The notes below the pieces were generated by a model. It did no database searches. It had not been told where the DNA came from and saw only the letters and a program-made list of their open reading frames with translations. Shown here one piece after another: positions 51,915 to 59,791 of a DNA stretch of 64,000 bases (position 1 is its first letter; the number at the start of each line of letters is the position of its first letter). Location: positions 23,488 through 87,487 of the forward strand of contig CANMXP010000023.1 of the NCBI GenBank assembly GCA_947501845.1, read 5' to 3'. The position numbers and the translations under genes are program-made. The DNA comes from an uncultured Flavobacteriaceae bacterium. Its GTDB lineage: Bacteria > Bacteroidota > Bacteroidia > Flavobacteriales > Flavobacteriaceae.

Positions 51915-52827
51915 TAACGACTACTTAAAATACCCCGAGCGTTCCTATGGAATGGATCATGATCGTTATGACTGGGCTATGCTTCATGATAGAAAACCTA
52001 TTACATGGCCTAACGGAAAAAAAATAGCGCTTTGGGTAAATGTAAGTTTGCAGTTTTTCCCAATAAACCAACAAGGTATTCCATTTAAAGTACCTGGAGG
52101 TATGACAAAACCTTACCCAGACTTACGTCACTATAGTTTAAGAGATTATGGTAATCGTGTGGGGGTGTATCGTTTTTTTAAAGCTTTAGACCAATTCAAT
52201 ATCACACCTACTTTTGCTATCAATACAAGATTAGCTGAACGCTATCCTTATTTATTAGGCACGGTGAAAGAACGTGGAAATGAAATTCTATGTCATGGGT
52301 ATCATATGGATAAACTACATTATGGCGGACAAGACATTGCTGAAGAACAAGAGTTAGTAAAAAGATCTCTAGATACGCTTAGAGAACTCTCTGATCAAGA
52401 TATAAAAGGATGGATAAGTCCTGCTAAAAACGAATCTAAAAACACGCCAGATATTTTGGCAGCTAACGGCATCACCTATTTTAGTGATTGGGTAAATGAC
52501 GATATGCCTTATGAATTTAAAACAAAAAATGGTAATTTAACCGCAATGCCCTTGGCTACAGAATTAGACGATTTTTTTATCATTTTAAATAATTTACATT
52601 CAGCCGAAGATTGGGCACATCAAATAGAAGATGCTTTTGAGTTTTTACTAAAAGAAACGGAAACCAGTGGTGGAAGGTTATTAAGTTTAAATATTCATCC
52701 TTGGGTTTTAGGGCAACCTCATCGTATTAAATATTTAGAACAAGTATTAGAAAAGCTAAGTAATCATAACGCTGTTTGGCCTGCCTCCGCATCAGACATT
52801 TTAGATGTTTGGAAAGCGCAAAAATAA
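51901..52827 (+). CDS. Polysaccharide-deacetylase-fold hydrolase, second copy
   Basis: A NodB-fold protein of about 308 residues. I start it at ATG 51901; a longer TTG start at 51880 would overlap the upstream gene more. Features: RKPITWPNGKKIALWVNVSLQFFPI, RDYGNRVGVYRFFKALDQFN, EILCHGYHMDKLHYGG, and SLNIHPWVLGQPHRIKYLE. Where the first copy has a Glu (NIEFY) it has Gln (SLQFF), so metal binding or substrate may differ. Cytoplasmic. Predicted to hydrolyse a cyclic amide or related bond together with its neighbour. Confidence 0.82.
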   Translation: MATLDNDYLKYPERSYGMDHDRYDWAMLHDRKPITWPNGKKIALWVNVSLQFFPINQQGIPFKVPGGMTKPYPDLRHYSLRDYGNRVGVYRFFKALDQFNITPTFAINTRLAERYPYLLGTVKERGNEILCHGYHMDKLHYGGQDIAEEQELVKRSLDTLRELSDQDIKGWISPAKNESKNTPDILAANGITYFSDWVNDDMPYEFKTKNGNLTAMPLATELDDFFIILNNLHSAEDWAHQIEDAFEFLLKETETSGGRLLSLNIHPWVLGQPHRIKYLEQVLEKLSNHNAVWPASASDILDVWKAQK

Positions 52828-52836
52828 AATAAACAT

Positions 52837-53721
52837 ATGATTGAATTCCTATCGTCTTATATTCCAAGTATTTTACAAGTTTTATTGTTTTTGATAATGT
52901 TAGGTATGGGAATGACATTAACAATTAAAGATTTTACTAGGGTAAGCGCTACACCCAAGGCCACTTTAACGGGGTTAATTAATCAAATTATTTTGGTACC
53001 TCTAATAGCATTTGGTATCGTTTTATTTATGCCCATGCCACCAATGATTGCCATGGGGCTAATGGTCTGTGCCTGCTGTCCTGGTGGTGCTGTTTCTAAT
53101 TTGTTCTCGTTTTTGGCAAAAGGAGATGTAGCGCTCTCTATAACACTAACAGCTATAAGTAGTATTGTTACTATCTTTACAATTCCTTTAATTATAAATT
53201 TTTCTTTAGATGTTATTTTAGGTGAAGCTTCTAAGAGCATTCAATTACCTTTAGGAAAAACCATTTTAAATATTTTTAAGTTAACAGCACTTCCTACAAT
53301 GTTGGGTATGTTAATTAATTATGAATGGCCTACATTTTCATTAAAAAGTAAACCAGCAATTAAGTGGGTTTCAATATTAGTAATAATTCTTGCGCTTGTA
53401 TTAATGACCATGAAATTAGAAGAAATTGGCAATAGTTGGTATTTTTTTAAAGCCTCTTTTGTTGGTGTATTACTTTTAAATATTTTCACACTATCTATTG
53501 GTTATTGTTCACCTAGAGGTTTGGGTATTTCAAAAAAACAATCTGCAACCATATCTATTGAAACGGGCATGCAAAACAATGTTTTTGGTATGACTTTAGC
53601 TATTTCCACAAACCTATTAAACGAACCTAAAATGGCTGCCACCGCTGGAGTTTATGGTATAGTTATGTGTATAATAGCCATAGGCGTTATTCAGCTTTAC
53701 AAAAGAATTATTACTTCTTAA
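52837..53721 (+). CDS. BASS-family (bile acid:sodium symporter-like) transporter
   Basis: A 294-residue membrane protein with about nine or ten segments. LQVLLFLIMLGMGMTLTIKDF, GLMVCACCPGGAVSNLFSFLAKGDVALSI and the C-terminal ETGMQNNVFGMTLAI are the sodium-site signatures of the BASS family. These transport bile acids, pyruvate, pantothenate and other organic anions with sodium. It ends the catabolic operon, so it may import an anionic degradation fragment. Confidence 0.9.
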   Translation: MIEFLSSYIPSILQVLLFLIMLGMGMTLTIKDFTRVSATPKATLTGLINQIILVPLIAFGIVLFMPMPPMIAMGLMVCACCPGGAVSNLFSFLAKGDVALSITLTAISSIVTIFTIPLIINFSLDVILGEASKSIQLPLGKTILNIFKLTALPTMLGMLINYEWPTFSLKSKPAIKWVSILVIILALVLMTMKLEEIGNSWYFFKASFVGVLLLNIFTLSIGYCSPRGLGISKKQSATISIETGMQNNVFGMTLAISTNLLNEPKMAATAGVYGIVMCIIAIGVIQLYKRIITS

Positions 53722-53780
53722 AACTAGAATCAATTAACATCAAACATTTGATTATCAGTATATTTTTAGATTCAAAAAAT

Positions 53781-53814
53781 GATCAACCATATTAACAATT
53801 AACTAAATTAACTA
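53781..53814. promoter_or_regulatory. Operator, double module with one degenerate TTAA (site 9)
   Basis: TTAA at 53792, 53799 and 53808; the fourth element, expected at 53783, reads TCAA, one substitution. It ends only 8 bp before the ATG of the CpcT/CpeT-like gene, closer than any other site. Confidence 0.72.
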
Positions 53815-53818
53815 AACT

Positions 53819-54805
53819 ATGATTTTAAAACGTATTTTAACCGCATGGTGTGCTTTAACACTATCTATCAACGGAATGTATTCTCAGAATAATGACTTAC
53901 AAGCAGATCTTGAAGAAATGATGCAATGGTTTGAAGGCGAATTTGACAATTTTCAACAAACATGGAAAGAAAACGAAGATAATGTAGACCCAGAAATTCG
54001 CCATGAGCGCATCCATTCCATTTTTAAAAAAATTGATGCTTCTAAACTTGGCAATAATGTTTTTTATGTGAAACAGTTTCAAAACGGCGATACTATCGAT
54101 ATTTATCGTCAGCGTATCTATAACTTTCACATTAATGACATTGAACAAGCCATTCAGTTAGACATCTATTCATTTTTGACTCCTGAAGATGGTAAAAAAT
54201 ATGCCATGGCTAATCACAACCCTTCTTTACTTAAAGATATATCTGTAGAAAATTTAAGAGCGACAAGTGGATGTGAAGTGTATTGGAAAAAAAATGGTGA
54301 CCATTTTGTTGGGTATATGAAAGATAGAGCATGTCATTTCACCTCTAGAAGAAGTGGTAAAGAAATTTATATTACAGATACCTTAAAGCTTACACCAGAT
54401 GAAATATGGATACAAGATGAAGCTGAAGATGCCGATGGGAATTACATTTTTGGAAATAAAGCTGGTATCCCACACAAATTAAAAAAGTGTAGATTTTTTA
54501 AAGGGTGGATCGCTATAGAAAAAGCACCTAAAAGTAAAGATTATTATTTTATGAAAAATATAATATTACATGATCAGGGGGAAAAAGTGCAACTTATTGA
54601 TGACAAAGATGGTACTAAAACCAAATATGCTGTAGAACTTTCTAAAGTAATATATACCTCTGGAATAGAAGTGCTTAAATTAGCCATTTATGAAGAAGGT
54701 AAAGAAAAAGCACCTGCTTACGTTTGGGCAAATCCTAATGCCAAACAGATAGGTATTAATATTAGAACGATGTCTTCTGGATTTACGATTATAGAAGCAG
54801 AGTAA
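53819..54805 (+). CDS. Exported CpcT/CpeT-like protein with extra C-terminal domain
   Basis: A 328-residue protein with a signal peptide (ILTAWCALTLSINGMYSQ). Core motifs: MMQWFEGEFDNFQQTW near 41, DIYRQRIYNF near 97, GCEVYWKKNGDHFVGYMK...C near 152. The C-terminal domain shows ILHDQGEKVQ ... YVWANPNAKQIGINIRTMSSG. It is the clearest family member in the window. Single gene behind operator site 9. Binding of a linear tetrapyrrole or similar chromophore in the periplasm is inferred from the family. Confidence 0.8.
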   Translation: MILKRILTAWCALTLSINGMYSQNNDLQADLEEMMQWFEGEFDNFQQTWKENEDNVDPEIRHERIHSIFKKIDASKLGNNVFYVKQFQNGDTIDIYRQRIYNFHINDIEQAIQLDIYSFLTPEDGKKYAMANHNPSLLKDISVENLRATSGCEVYWKKNGDHFVGYMKDRACHFTSRRSGKEIYITDTLKLTPDEIWIQDEAEDADGNYIFGNKAGIPHKLKKCRFFKGWIAIEKAPKSKDYYFMKNIILHDQGEKVQLIDDKDGTKTKYAVELSKVIYTSGIEVLKLAIYEEGKEKAPAYVWANPNAKQIGINIRTMSSGFTIIEAE

Positions 54806-54809
54806 TTAA

Positions 54810-55016
54810 TGTCATCCAGAACGAGGTGTGAGAAGGCATCTCATCTCTCTGAGATATCTCTAAAATTTATCCTGAGCGCAGTCGAAGGACTCATACTTCG
54901 TTCTGTTGACATGACAAAACCTATATTTATAATGTCTCAAACTTCCCCATATCGAATAAGAGTTCTCGATACTTCGGCTAAAAAGCCTCAACTCGAACTG
55001 ACAGATGAAACCTAGT
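54810..55016. repeat. Flavobacterial intergenic repeat (REP-like)
   Basis: The convergent gap contains stretches such as CCTGAGCGCAGTCGAAGGAC, GAGATATCTC palindromes, and CTCGATACTTCGGCT followed by CTCGAACTGACA. These are typical dispersed repeats between flavobacterial genes, known to me from genome reading. Higher GC than the surroundings. No credible gene is on either strand. Confidence 0.65.
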
Positions 55017-55022
55017 TCATCT

Positions 55023-55772
55023 TTAATGCATTCCTGCGCCACCATTTACATGCAAACATTGTCCTGTTAAATAAGATGCTTCATTACTAAGTAAAAACAT
55101 AACTACAGAGCTAATTTGTTCTGGTTTTGCAATTGATTTTAAAGGTACCATTTGTATATAAGCATCTTTATTAAACCTAGTGGTGCCATCTTTTTTATAA
55201 ATAAAATTAGTATCAACAGCACCAGGAGCAACCGTATTTACTCTAATTTTAGGTGCTAATTCTGCTGCTAATGTCTTACTAAAAGCTACTACGCTGGCTT
55301 TTCCTGCTGTATAAGGCCCATAATTTTTCTGGCCAACAAAAGCTAATCCCGAAGACATATTTACTATGGCTGCACTACTTGCTTTATTCAACAAGCCGCT
55401 GAACACCTTACAGGAATTAAAACAGCTTTTAAAACTTATATCATAAGTCTCTTTCCAATCATTAATATCCAATTCTAAAATAGGCTTAAACTTCTTAATA
55501 GTCCCAGAAAGATTAACCAATCCATGAATTACAGAAGCTTGTTTTTCAATTTTAGCTTTTACCCTATTCATAGCATCTATATCCATAGGGTTTACTTGAA
55601 AATAAAAATTATTATCTGCTGTTGGGGTTGTTGAATCTTTCTGAATATCTATACCAAAAACTGTCGCTCCTGCGGGCAATAAACTATTAATTAGTGCAAT
55701 ACCCATTCCGCTATTAGAACCAACAATTATTATATGATATCCTTTTGCTAAATAATTTGATTTTAAAGTCAT
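55023..55772 (-). CDS. Short-chain dehydrogenase/reductase
   Basis: A 249-residue SDR. Cofactor motif IIIVGSNSGMGIALINSLL near 14, VNLSGTI in place of NNAG, catalytic Ser in VNMSSGLAFV and YxxxK in YGPYTAGKASV. C-terminal SYLTGQCLHVNGGAGMH is typical. It interconverts an alcohol and a ketone with NAD(P). Overlaps the upstream CpcT-like gene by one base, so the pair is co-translated. The substrate is unknown. Confidence 0.86.
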   Translation of the reverse strand: MTLKSNYLAKGYHIIIVGSNSGMGIALINSLLPAGATVFGIDIQKDSTTPTADNNFYFQVNPMDIDAMNRVKAKIEKQASVIHGLVNLSGTIKKFKPILELDINDWKETYDISFKSCFNSCKVFSGLLNKASSAAIVNMSSGLAFVGQKNYGPYTAGKASVVAFSKTLAAELAPKIRVNTVAPGAVDTNFIYKKDGTTRFNKDAYIQMVPLKSIAKPEQISSVVMFLLSNEASYLTGQCLHVNGGAGMH

Positions 55773-56524
55773 TATTTCTTTTTAAAATTTGTGTTATCAG
55801 AATTAATATAACCGGGTTCTATAAAGGTCCAGCCAGAAACTACTTTTCGTAAATTAATTCCAATACGTTTGGAGTCTGGGTTGGACCAAGTATAACTTAT
55901 AGATCTGCTATTAATACCTACACGATCTAAAGGCATGTTATAAATGGCTAGTTTCATTATTGCCAACCTTTTCCCAAACAACAATTGGGTTAACTCTGCG
56001 GTGTATTGTACACCATCAATATCAATTTCTGCCATTCCACCTTGATCATGAATTTCAAGATTACTTTTTCTATAAGTACTATCTCCATATTGCTCTAAAG
56101 GCACTTCTATCCATCCAGAAAATTTTCTGGTTTTAATAAACTTATAAGGTGTTTTGTTCTCAAAATGCTTCAAATTTGAGACATAAATAGTATCTCCAAT
56201 TTTCTTCACATTTTGTGTTAAATCATTTTCAGTTACAACTATACTTTCCACTAAAGTTTTACCATTCCTACCTTCCCTAATCTCAAGACTATATTCATCA
56301 GAATTTGTTTCTTTAATATTGACAGATAAATGCCTGTGGTTTTCTTCAGTTTCAACTCTATGTATATCTGTTTTGGTATTTTCTAACCAATACTGCAAAA
56401 AATTGTCATAGTGACCAGAAAATTCAATCTCACTTTTTTCTTCGGAATTCGTTTTCTTATCAGAGTTTTTATTACAACTAATAAACAAACTAGTTGCCAT
56501 AATTAAGGCTACAAAATATCTCAT
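55772..56524 (-). CDS. Divergent CpcT/CpeT-like lipoprotein
   Basis: A 250-residue lipoprotein (ALIMATSLFISC, Cys17). The N-terminal part keeps SGHYDNFLQYWLEN, the GEFDNxxQ equivalent, but the RQR strand and cysteine hairpin are not visible. The C-terminal part closely follows the extra domain of the 53819 protein: NLEIHDQGGMAEI, LAIMKLAIYNMP, YTWSNPDSKRIGINLRKVVSG. It is thus a reduced family member in which the C-terminal domain is conserved and the bilin-lyase-like core has drifted. It is coupled to the SDR gene. Confidence 0.68.
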   Translation of the reverse strand: MRYFVALIMATSLFISCNKNSDKKTNSEEKSEIEFSGHYDNFLQYWLENTKTDIHRVETEENHRHLSVNIKETNSDEYSLEIREGRNGKTLVESIVVTENDLTQNVKKIGDTIYVSNLKHFENKTPYKFIKTRKFSGWIEVPLEQYGDSTYRKSNLEIHDQGGMAEIDIDGVQYTAELTQLLFGKRLAIMKLAIYNMPLDRVGINSRSISYTWSNPDSKRIGINLRKVVSGWTFIEPGYINSDNTNFKKK

Positions 56525-56539
56525 TACTTTGGTTTTATT

Positions 56540-57562
56540 TTATGAATAGGAATCTATAAGACAAGATTGTATGATTTCAGCACTTAAACTTGGGTTCCGT
56601 TCTACTAATAATTCCCAAGCTTTTATTAAATGTGCACCATCAGAGGTAATTTCTGGTAAATCTTTGGTAACCTTATTATAAGCTATTGGAGTATTCGCTT
56701 TAAAAGCGTGTATCTTTTTAGATACCTCATAGTTTTTACGTTCAGCCGCTTCCTCTGTAATACAATCTGTAAGTAATTGCATGCGTTCATCTGGTGTTCC
56801 ATTAATAAATAGTGTCTTCACATTTGAGGGTAAATCAAAAGCCAATAAATTATTAATGTGCTCTTTAATAATACTTCCGTTCCATCTAAAAATGGTAGTT
56901 GGTACTTTTAGTGCTTGAACATATTTGGCTCTTTCATGCTTAAAGGCCAACCTATAAGCCATATGGTAATTGCCTCCAGCTCTTAAAAAATCTAAAACTA
57001 TACCATTTAATACAGGAGGAGGCAGTTGCGGCCTTCGTAAAGCATATTTTTCTTCTTTAAAACACCATGGAAAATATTGAAACATCTGGTTCACCATTTT
57101 CCAAACTTGTGGTAAATGACTTCCATTCTTTTTCGGTGTAAAATCTGGAAAGTATTGACCTAAAATAGCCTCGCAAAAATCATCATCAAAATGAGCAGCG
57201 TTATCAAGAAATAAACTTGCTACATTTTTTGGATACTCTAAAGCATACCTTATAGACAATTGAGCCCCAGTTGCAGATCCATAAATTGATGGGGTTTTTA
57301 TATTCATTGCTTTAAAACAACGATACAAAAAATCGGTATAATCACTTAATTGACTAGGTTCAGAACTTAAGGGACTAGATTTACCATAGCCAGGCGTATC
57401 AATAACAAAAACAGTATAAAAATCTGCTAATCTTTCTGCCAATGGCAACAAGATTTCTGATGTATGTGGTGAGGGATGAAACAGCACCAAAGCAGGACCA
57501 TTTCCTAACATATGAAAATGCAGCTTTTTAGAATCTACAATGACGTATTTACTAGTTTTCAC
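56540..57562 (-). CDS. Alpha/beta hydrolase-fold protein with unusual nucleophile elbow
   Basis: A 340-residue alpha/beta-hydrolase. LVLFHPSPHTSEILLPLAER carries the oxyanion region and VIDTPGYGKSSPL the next strand. At the nucleophile elbow the sequence is IYGSATGAQ (95-100): in the GxSxG frame the third position is Ala97, not Ser/Cys/Asp. Ser96 is one residue off. A C-terminal TSDGAHLIKAW contains the expected His. It may be a non-hydrolytic member or use a shifted nucleophile. First gene of the minus-strand unit reading away from operator site 10. Confidence 0.8.
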   Translation of the reverse strand: MKTSKYVIVDSKKLHFHMLGNGPALVLFHPSPHTSEILLPLAERLADFYTVFVIDTPGYGKSSPLSSEPSQLSDYTDFLYRCFKAMNIKTPSIYGSATGAQLSIRYALEYPKNVASLFLDNAAHFDDDFCEAILGQYFPDFTPKKNGSHLPQVWKMVNQMFQYFPWCFKEEKYALRRPQLPPPVLNGIVLDFLRAGGNYHMAYRLAFKHERAKYVQALKVPTTIFRWNGSIIKEHINNLLAFDLPSNVKTLFINGTPDERMQLLTDCITEEAAERKNYEVSKKIHAFKANTPIAYNKVTKDLPEITSDGAHLIKAWELLVERNPSLSAEIIQSCLIDSYS

Positions 57563-57584
57563 AAAAATAGTGGTATTAAATTTT

Positions 57585-57618
57585 AGTTAATATAATTAAT
57601 TATTAATAAAATTAACTA
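57585..57618. promoter_or_regulatory. Operator, double TTAA module (site 10)
   Basis: TTAA at 57587, 57596, 57603 and 57612, between the divergent hydrolase (start 57562) and reductase (start 57666) genes. Confidence 0.82.
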
Positions 57619-57665
57619 TTTTTTATTAAATTTATAAACTATTTATATATAATTTTAATGAAAGT

Positions 57666-58664
57666 ATGATGGTTAACACAAAAATAGTACTAACCGAGAG
57701 GCCTAAAGGAGCTGTTCAAGATAGTAATTTTAGAGTAGAAGAAGAAAAAATAGAAGCATTAAATGATGGACAATTTTTAGTAGCAATTGAAGCCATTTCA
57801 ATAGATCCTGCAATGCGTGGTTGGATGAATGAAGGCACGACCTATATAAAAGGTGTAGAAATTGACACGGTAATGCGATCATTTTCGGCAGGAAAAGTTA
57901 TTGAATCTAAACATGATAATTTTAAGGTTGGAGACCATGTTGAAGGCTTACTAGGCGTACAAACGCATTGTACTACATATGGTAAAGGCATAAGAAAAAT
58001 TGACGTTTCTACAAGTAAAGCATCTCATCATTTAGGGGTGTTAGGAATGCCAGGAATGACAGCTTATTTTGGTCTCCTAAAAAGAGGGGAACCAAAAGCG
58101 GGAGACATTGTCTATATCTCTGGTGCTGCAGGAATTGTAGGTTCCACCGTTGGTCAAATAGCTAAATTAAAAGGCTGCACCGTTATTGGTTCCGCTGGTA
58201 GTGATTCTAAATGTAAATTTCTAACAGAATCTTGTGGTTTTGATTATGCCATTAATTATAAAACCGAAGATATTGATGCTAAACTTAAAGCATATGCTCC
58301 AAATGGTATTCATATATATTATGATAATGTTGGAGGTGAAACGTTAGATATCGCTTTAATGAATTTAGCAAGAGGAGCCCGTGTAGTTATTTGTGGCGCC
58401 ATATCTCAATACAACGACATGGCAAATATTACAGGCCCTAAAAATTACATGAAAATTGTCTCTGCAAGAGGTAAAATGAACGGTATTATTGTATTTGATT
58501 TTGTGGAACAGTGGCCAGCAGCAGCAAAAGAAATAGCGCAATGGATTAATGAAGATAAAATATACGTAAAAGAGCATACTGTTAAAGGTATAGAGAACTT
58601 CACCTCTGCCTTACAAATGCTCTTCACAGGAGAAAACTTTGGAAAGTTAATCTTAGAAGTTTAA
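57666..58664 (+). CDS. NADPH-dependent medium-chain reductase, CurA-like, second copy
   Basis: A 332-residue zinc-free MDR protein. ERPKGAVQDSNFRVEEEKIE, DPAMRGWMNEGTTYIKGVEI, LGVLGMPGMTAYFGLL, the cofactor loop VYISGAAGIVGSTVGQIAKL near 152 and IYYDNVGGETLDIALMNL match CurA/leukotriene-B4-dehydrogenase reductases. It reduces conjugated enones with NADPH. ATG at 57666 or 57669 is possible. It leads an operon with a Tat-type aminotransferase and a VOC protein, and shares site 10 with the divergent hydrolase. Confidence 0.88.
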   Translation: MMVNTKIVLTERPKGAVQDSNFRVEEEKIEALNDGQFLVAIEAISIDPAMRGWMNEGTTYIKGVEIDTVMRSFSAGKVIESKHDNFKVGDHVEGLLGVQTHCTTYGKGIRKIDVSTSKASHHLGVLGMPGMTAYFGLLKRGEPKAGDIVYISGAAGIVGSTVGQIAKLKGCTVIGSAGSDSKCKFLTESCGFDYAINYKTEDIDAKLKAYAPNGIHIYYDNVGGETLDIALMNLARGARVVICGAISQYNDMANITGPKNYMKIVSARGKMNGIIVFDFVEQWPAAAKEIAQWINEDKIYVKEHTVKGIENFTSALQMLFTGENFGKLILEV

Positions 58665-58688
58665 ACAAAAAACTCAAATATAGGTGTC

Positions 58689-59786
58689 ATGGACAATAGA
58701 AGAGATTGGTTAAAAAAAATTAGTTTAGGAGTTGTAGGTTTTGGACTGGCTCAAACTCAAACTTTTGCTAAAACATTACCTAGTCCATATTTAGATTTAG
58801 AGAATACACCTATTCAATTAGGACTTAATGAAAACCCATATGGTCCCTCTCCTATGGCAAGAATAGAAATGGCAAAGTATATCAATATGAATAGATATGA
58901 TAGACATGTGATTTCTAATTTAGCTTCCAAATTAGCGCAGCAAAACAATGTAAGCACAAAAAACATTCTAATAACTGCAGGGTCTACAGAAATTCTAGAT
59001 TTAGGCGTAAAACTGGCTGCTTTACAAAAAGGCAATTTTGTTACCGCAGAACCCACCTTTAACTATTGGAGGTTTATGGCGCAAAAATTAGGATTAACTA
59101 AAATTTCTGTTCCACTAACTACTGAGAAAAAACATAATTTAGGCGCTATGCTAAATGCCATAACTCCAGAAACAAGGCTAGTATATATTTGTAACCCAAA
59201 TAATCCAACAGGAACTGTTTGTGATCCAGAAGCTTTAAAAGCATTCATTAGCAAAGCTAGCAAAGCCTCTCTGGTACTAGTAGATGAAGCTTATCTTGAA
59301 TTTACAGACCTAAAATCTGTAATTAGCTACACCATTGAAAATCAAAACGTCATTGTAGCAAAAACCTTTTCTAAAATTTATGGTCTGGCAGGAGCTCGAG
59401 TGGGTTATGCCATTGCCAATGAAAAGACTATTAAAAAACTGGGGCAATTATTAACCTGGAACGGTGGCGATATTAGCACAGTTTCAGCAGGTGGTGCACT
59501 CGCTTCGTTAAAAGACACAACATTTACAGAAAAGGTAAAAACATTAAACCAAAATGCTAGATCTTATACCATTGGTGAGCTAGAAAAATTAAATATAAAG
59601 TACATACCCTCAAATACAAGTTTCATTTATTTTTCACTAGCTAACTATAAATACAACTATTTAGAGCTGTTAAAACAACACCATATTAAAGGCAGTAGAA
59701 TTTATGAAAAGAATGGACAATGGTCCAGAATATCTGTAGGGACTATGGAAGAAATGAAATTATTTATTAAAGCCTTAAAACATTAA
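58689..59786 (+). CDS. Histidinol-phosphate-aminotransferase-like PLP enzyme with Tat-type signal
   Basis: A 365-residue fold-type I aminotransferase. IQLGLNENPYGPSPMARIEM, TAGSTEILDLGVKLAALQ, YICNPNNPTGTVCDPEALKA and the PLP lysine in VAKTFSKIYGLAGARVGYA are clear. The first 30 residues are extra relative to HisC: NRRDWLKKISLGVVGFGLAQ plus an AKTLP-type cleavage region, a twin-arginine-like signal. Folded export with bound PLP would be consistent with Tat. A periplasmic aminotransferase is unusual; no his biosynthesis gene is nearby, so it acts in the catabolic pathway. Confidence 0.84.
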   Translation: MDNRRDWLKKISLGVVGFGLAQTQTFAKTLPSPYLDLENTPIQLGLNENPYGPSPMARIEMAKYINMNRYDRHVISNLASKLAQQNNVSTKNILITAGSTEILDLGVKLAALQKGNFVTAEPTFNYWRFMAQKLGLTKISVPLTTEKKHNLGAMLNAITPETRLVYICNPNNPTGTVCDPEALKAFISKASKASLVLVDEAYLEFTDLKSVISYTIENQNVIVAKTFSKIYGLAGARVGYAIANEKTIKKLGQLLTWNGGDISTVSAGGALASLKDTTFTEKVKTLNQNARSYTIGELEKLNIKYIPSNTSFIYFSLANYKYNYLELLKQHHIKGSRIYEKNGQWSRISVGTMEEMKLFIKALKH

Positions 59787-59791
59787 AAATT

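Noticed and set aside
50964..52827. Chitin or peptidoglycan deacetylases
   Set aside because: No signal peptides, and the sequence pattern and neighbours fit cytoplasmic PuuE-like hydrolases better.
54809..55015. Small protein-coding gene of 68 codons
   Set aside because: The stretch is built from REP-like flavobacterial repeat sequence between convergent genes and encodes nothing recognisable.
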